Assembly: GCF_000160035.2 (NCBI RefSeq)
Contig: NZ_KI535368.1
Coordinates: 496,001 to 560,000, forward strand
Direction: 5' to 3'
Length of the DNA stretch: 64,000 nt
Source: Catonella morbi ATCC 51271
GTDB taxonomy: Bacteria; Bacillota; Clostridia; Lachnospirales; Lachnospiraceae
Made by a program: the position numbers and the translations under genes. The notes below the pieces were generated by a model that did no database searches, was not told the DNA's origin, and saw nothing but the letters and a program-made list of their open reading frames with translations. Shown here piece by piece: positions 61,584-64,000 of the stretch; the first letter of the stretch is position 1; each line of letters starts with the position of its first letter.

Positions 61584-62015
61584 ATGGAAAAGACAATGAA
61601 CATTTACTTATCAAATTTAGTACATTTTTATCACAAACTACAGAGCTATCACTGGTATGTACAGGGAAAGACCTTCTTTCAGGCACATGCTAAACTCGAA
61701 GAGTATTATAACTTTATTAACGGACAGATAGACGAGCTTGCTGAACTTATGCTTATGGATGGCAAAAAACCTGTTTCTACTATGAAGGGCTTTGCTGAAT
61801 TGGCAACAATTAAAGATCCTGCAGGTGATTTTGTTCAGGATATGCACGCTGTATTTAGTGATGTACTTGCAGACTTTGAAACACTTCACGCTTGTGCAAG
61901 ACTTCTTAAAGAAAAGGCTGATGCTGAAAATGATACTCTAGTAAGTGCAAAAATGGATGGTTTCCTTGAGGAATATGCAAAAATTCTTTGGATGCTGAGG
62001 AGTACTTTGGCATGA
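61584..62015 (+). CDS. dps: Dps/ferritin-like DNA-protection protein
   Basis: The 143-residue protein fits Dps, which forms a 12-subunit shell storing iron and guarding DNA from peroxide. The ferroxidase residues are in YHWYVQGKTFFQAHAKLEEYY (His, then His and Glu; quoted as HWYVQG and HAKLEE) and in GQIDELAELML (Asp, Glu). A GAAAGGAGAG ribosome site precedes the start. It ends before a terminator-like structure. Confidence 0.9.
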   Translation: MEKTMNIYLSNLVHFYHKLQSYHWYVQGKTFFQAHAKLEEYYNFINGQIDELAELMLMDGKKPVSTMKGFAELATIKDPAGDFVQDMHAVFSDVLADFETLHACARLLKEKADAENDTLVSAKMDGFLEEYAKILWMLRSTLA

Positions 62016-62054
62016 TTTATTCCTAATTTGGAATTATTTCAGGTTTAATAAAAT

Positions 62055-62155
62055 GGGCTGTCGCATTAAGTAAAAATACAACAAGATATAGCAAATTTGT
62101 CATTAAATTATCACTGTATTTTGTGTATCTAATTCTCAATGCGACCGCCCTTTTT
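62055..62155 (+). terminator. Long-loop terminator after dps
   Basis: GGGCTGTCGCATT (62055-62067) pairs with AATGCGACCGCCC (62138-62150) with one mismatch, enclosing a 70-base loop, then TTTTT. The loop is unusually large; core GGGCTGTCGC matches the palindrome at 17039. Confidence 0.55.
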
Positions 62156-62171
62156 CGCTTTTATCACCTGT

Positions 62172-63110
62172 CTATTTTATAAAATCAAATATACTCATCT
62201 GCTCTACTCTCCATTTTCTTTGGTCTGCCTGATGGATTACATCCCCCTCTAAACTCCTTCCTATCAGAAACGGTGAGTTTTTGTCATGCATGGCCATATT
62301 TCTTCTTACCGTATCATCACTGAAATTTGCGTAGCAATATTTACACCCATGTCCACAACTGTTATAGGCTCCTATATCTGCCGTGATAAGGCAGGCACAT
62401 TCTTTCCTGCCCGGTTTCAGCTTAGGGGCATCAAGCCTTGCACCGAGTGCTGTTTCAAAGGTTTTAAGAGTGGCACAACCGCTGCAGTCTGCTCCGTATT
62501 TACTTAATTCATCGCCTTCCGCACAAGGCTTTATAATAAAACCGTATTTTCTTCCTATATCTGTAAAAGCCCTTCCAAGCTTTTCTCGGTCCGCCTTTGT
62601 CACAGCTTTAGCTTCGGGGAAATTCTTTTTCACCTTTTCAAATAAGTCTATGAAACTTATTACACAGGTTCCGGTGTAGCCCGAAAGCTCCTTTGCCATG
62701 ATCTCAAATTCATATATATGTCTGTCTGTACTGTATTCCTCCGAAATGAAAATCGGATCATAACGCCAGCCCATACAATTACTTCCAAGCCTATCAGAAA
62801 GCTTCTTAAATCCTTCCATTACCTTCATTTTATCGGGAACTGCAGGCTCTATATCCCTGCCGTAAGGGGTTATGGTCACAAACCAGTACTGCCCGAACGG
62901 ATTTAATATATCCATTTTATCAAGCATAGGCAGAGGGTTTTTGGTACAAAATGCAATCAAGTCTACTACATCAGGATTTATGTTATATCTGGTAACCGCC
63001 TGCGGATTGTAAGGGTTTCTTACAAGCACATAGCCCTCTTTCACCCTGTTTACAAACCACTCACTGTAGAATGCGGGGATATCGGTGCGCTGACCTGTTT
63101 GGAGTATCAT
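62172..63110 (-). CDS. DUF1848 family protein
   Basis: The 312-residue protein fits DUF1848: opening RTDIPAFYSEWFVNRVKEGY, VRNPYNPQAV, FCTKNPLPML, WRYDPIF and a Cys-rich end with ADCSGCATLKT and SCGHGCKYCYAN. The Cys cluster may bind metal or an Fe-S cluster. Function unknown. It overlaps the nitroreductase gene by 4 bases. Confidence 0.85.
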   Translation of the reverse strand: MILQTGQRTDIPAFYSEWFVNRVKEGYVLVRNPYNPQAVTRYNINPDVVDLIAFCTKNPLPMLDKMDILNPFGQYWFVTITPYGRDIEPAVPDKMKVMEGFKKLSDRLGSNCMGWRYDPIFISEEYSTDRHIYEFEIMAKELSGYTGTCVISFIDLFEKVKKNFPEAKAVTKADREKLGRAFTDIGRKYGFIIKPCAEGDELSKYGADCSGCATLKTFETALGARLDAPKLKPGRKECACLITADIGAYNSCGHGCKYCYANFSDDTVRRNMAMHDKNSPFLIGRSLEGDVIHQADQRKWRVEQMSIFDFIK

Positions 63111-63820
63111 TTTAGTATATACTCTCCACCATTGCCAAATTCAAAATGTCCGCCGTTTTCAGCACCTGCTTCAAAATTAAACTTGGCGATTCCGAGGTCT
63201 ACCATATCCTGAATATATTCATCTGTAACCTCCGCCCTTACTTTGCCGTTTTCAAAATAAAAATGTGGTTTCTGAGTATTCTTGGCACTTGGAGCCATTC
63301 TTACAGCTTCCATTCCGTTTTTTACCCAGTCAGGCAATTCTACAGTTGTAGTAATTCTATCCTTCACAGACTTTTTCTTGTCATGAAAGCCTATCTTCAT
63401 CAGTTTTTCCTTAATACCTAGTTTTTCAACTTTGCCAACCACAATTACATCAGGAATTGACACTCCTTCAGGCAGGGTAAACACGCTTCTGTCAAATGTT
63501 CCTCCTACCCAACAGGTTCCAAAGCCCATATCCACAAGGTCTAACATTATCCTTTCACCATAATATCCTACCTTTTCTCTAAAATTCTCAGATTCTGTCC
63601 GTCCTTTAAGTATGATAACAGACCTTACATTCTTAAAAAATCCATAGGTAAATTTTACATTTGAAAATGCTGACCTTGCATCTTCCACAAGCTCTGCCTC
63701 AAGCCCCGAGTCCTCGTTTAATTTCTTTACTAAATCTTCTATATGTGCTATTTCTTCAGGTGTAAATGCTTCTCCTGTAAAGGTTCTTCTTGAAATTCTT
63801 TCTTCTACAGCTTTACGCAT
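63107..63820 (-). CDS. Nitroreductase family protein
   Basis: The 237-residue protein starts like the nitroreductase family (VEERISRRTFTGEAFTPEEI) with the FMN-binding Arg-Ser-like start RISRR, a central GFGTCWVGGTFDRS and a late MAPSAKNTQKPHFYF segment that is close to the FMN site of a subgroup with two fused half-domains. It would be an FMN oxidoreductase using NAD(P)H. It is coupled to the DUF1848 gene. Confidence 0.88.
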   Translation of the reverse strand: MRKAVEERISRRTFTGEAFTPEEIAHIEDLVKKLNEDSGLEAELVEDARSAFSNVKFTYGFFKNVRSVIILKGRTESENFREKVGYYGERIMLDLVDMGFGTCWVGGTFDRSVFTLPEGVSIPDVIVVGKVEKLGIKEKLMKIGFHDKKKSVKDRITTTVELPDWVKNGMEAVRMAPSAKNTQKPHFYFENGKVRAEVTDEYIQDMVDLGIAKFNFEAGAENGGHFEFGNGGEYILK

Positions 63821-63864
63821 AGACTTTCCCTCCTGTTTAATTTTGGATTAGTTGTATCACATTT

Positions 63865-64000
63865 TTACAGCTTATATTTAGTTCCCCTGCCATTTCCCGT
63901 TACTGAAATATAATTTTTTCTTATTAAGTTCTTTAGTAAGGTGGTTACCTTTGATTTGCCAAATGGTGTCATATCTGTAATTTCACTGATTGATTTAGGC
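63865..64000 (-). CDS. 3' end of a winged-helix protein
   Basis: On the minus strand the frame is open from the window edge for 45 codons to a TAA at 63865-63867. The peptide (SISEITDMTPFGKSKVTTLL, then KNLIRKNYISVTGNGRGTKYKL) is a winged helix like those at the C-terminus of AlbA/AAA_4-type ATP-binding proteins or Fic-type regulators. The remainder is outside the window. Confidence 0.6.
   Translation of the reverse strand, partial: PKSISEITDMTPFGKSKVTTLLKNLIRKNYISVTGNGRGTKYKL

Noticed and set aside
1-64000. CRISPR array, tRNA or insertion sequence
   Set aside because: No regularly spaced repeats, no tRNA cloverleaf and no transposase-like protein were seen on reading both strands.

Overview
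The window is an AT-rich stretch of a Gram-positive, Clostridia-type chromosome, most likely from the family Lachnospiraceae. This rests on the large (Alu-domain) SRP RNA, teichoic-acid genes, a maltodextrin ABC transporter without its own ATPase, a YtrA-type GntR regulator, CheX, MutS2, and small families (DUF3881-like, DUF6465-like) that I associate with Lachnospiraceae. Genus cannot be read from the sequence. No tRNA, rRNA, complete insertion sequence, prophage or CRISPR array was seen. Most of the window is ordinary core and metabolic DNA; the accessory-looking parts are about 0.8-6.6 kb and a few small islands.

Layout. 0-0.8 kb: 3' part of murA. 0.9-6.6 kb: an accessory segment with an orphan RelB/DinJ antitoxin, then a minus-strand cassette of a decayed papain/C39-like peptidase gene, two similarly built membrane-anchored exoproteins and a BlaI-type repressor, followed by a tiny BlaR1/M56-like remnant. 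A strong promoter with a perfect palindrome over its -10 lies in front of the cassette. A membrane-anchored hypothetical protein and an AAA/DUF4143 ATPase follow. 6.7-15.2 kb: maltodextrin/starch locus with a secreted alpha-amylase carrying two CBM20 domains (interrupted by a nonsense codon after its signal peptide), a neopullulanase-type GH13 enzyme, MalG/MalF/MalE-like transporter parts and a divergent LacI-type regulator, with matching candidate operators on both sides. 15.2-27.3 kb: SRP RNA and tadA end to end, DegV protein, iron-type alcohol dehydrogenase, M3 oligopeptidase, DUF3881-like protein, Na+-dependent symporter, an ABC exporter pair, orphan HicB, shikimate kinase and a flavin reductase with lysine-rich tails.

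27.3-38.5 kb is a long minus-strand run: tagD, a TagF-like polymerase, a GGDEF protein with a degenerate HD-GYP tail whose stop overlaps the tagF-like start, pyruvate kinase, mgtE, a deformylase with altered motifs, transketolase and a possible ThyX relative. 38.7-43.2 kb: a membrane protein with three copies of a SPEDIAALF-like motif, a DEDDh exonuclease, a D,D-carboxypeptidase and trmB. 43.3-54.6 kb: aldehyde dehydrogenase with divergent MocR regulator, mutS2, DUF6465-like, trmL, cheX, aminotransferase plus Lrp regulator, an AIR-synthase-like protein, a VanW protein with a charged repeat tail, and an unlisted 35-codon membrane peptide gene. 54.7-64 kb: TPR-like protein, nth, GntR/DUF5808 pair, MarR-controlled osmoprotectant ABC transporter with fused permease-binding protein, Dps, DUF1848, nitroreductase and the 3' end of a winged-helix protein.

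The best candidates for undescribed biology are the BlaI-associated exoprotein cassette (1.3-4.2 kb), the SPEDIAALF repeat protein (possible link to CheX/CheY-type chemotaxis partners), the GGDEF/pseudo-HD-GYP protein coupled to teichoic-acid synthesis, the 35-codon peptide, and a short dispersed repeat with a long inverted repeat near 61.4 kb.
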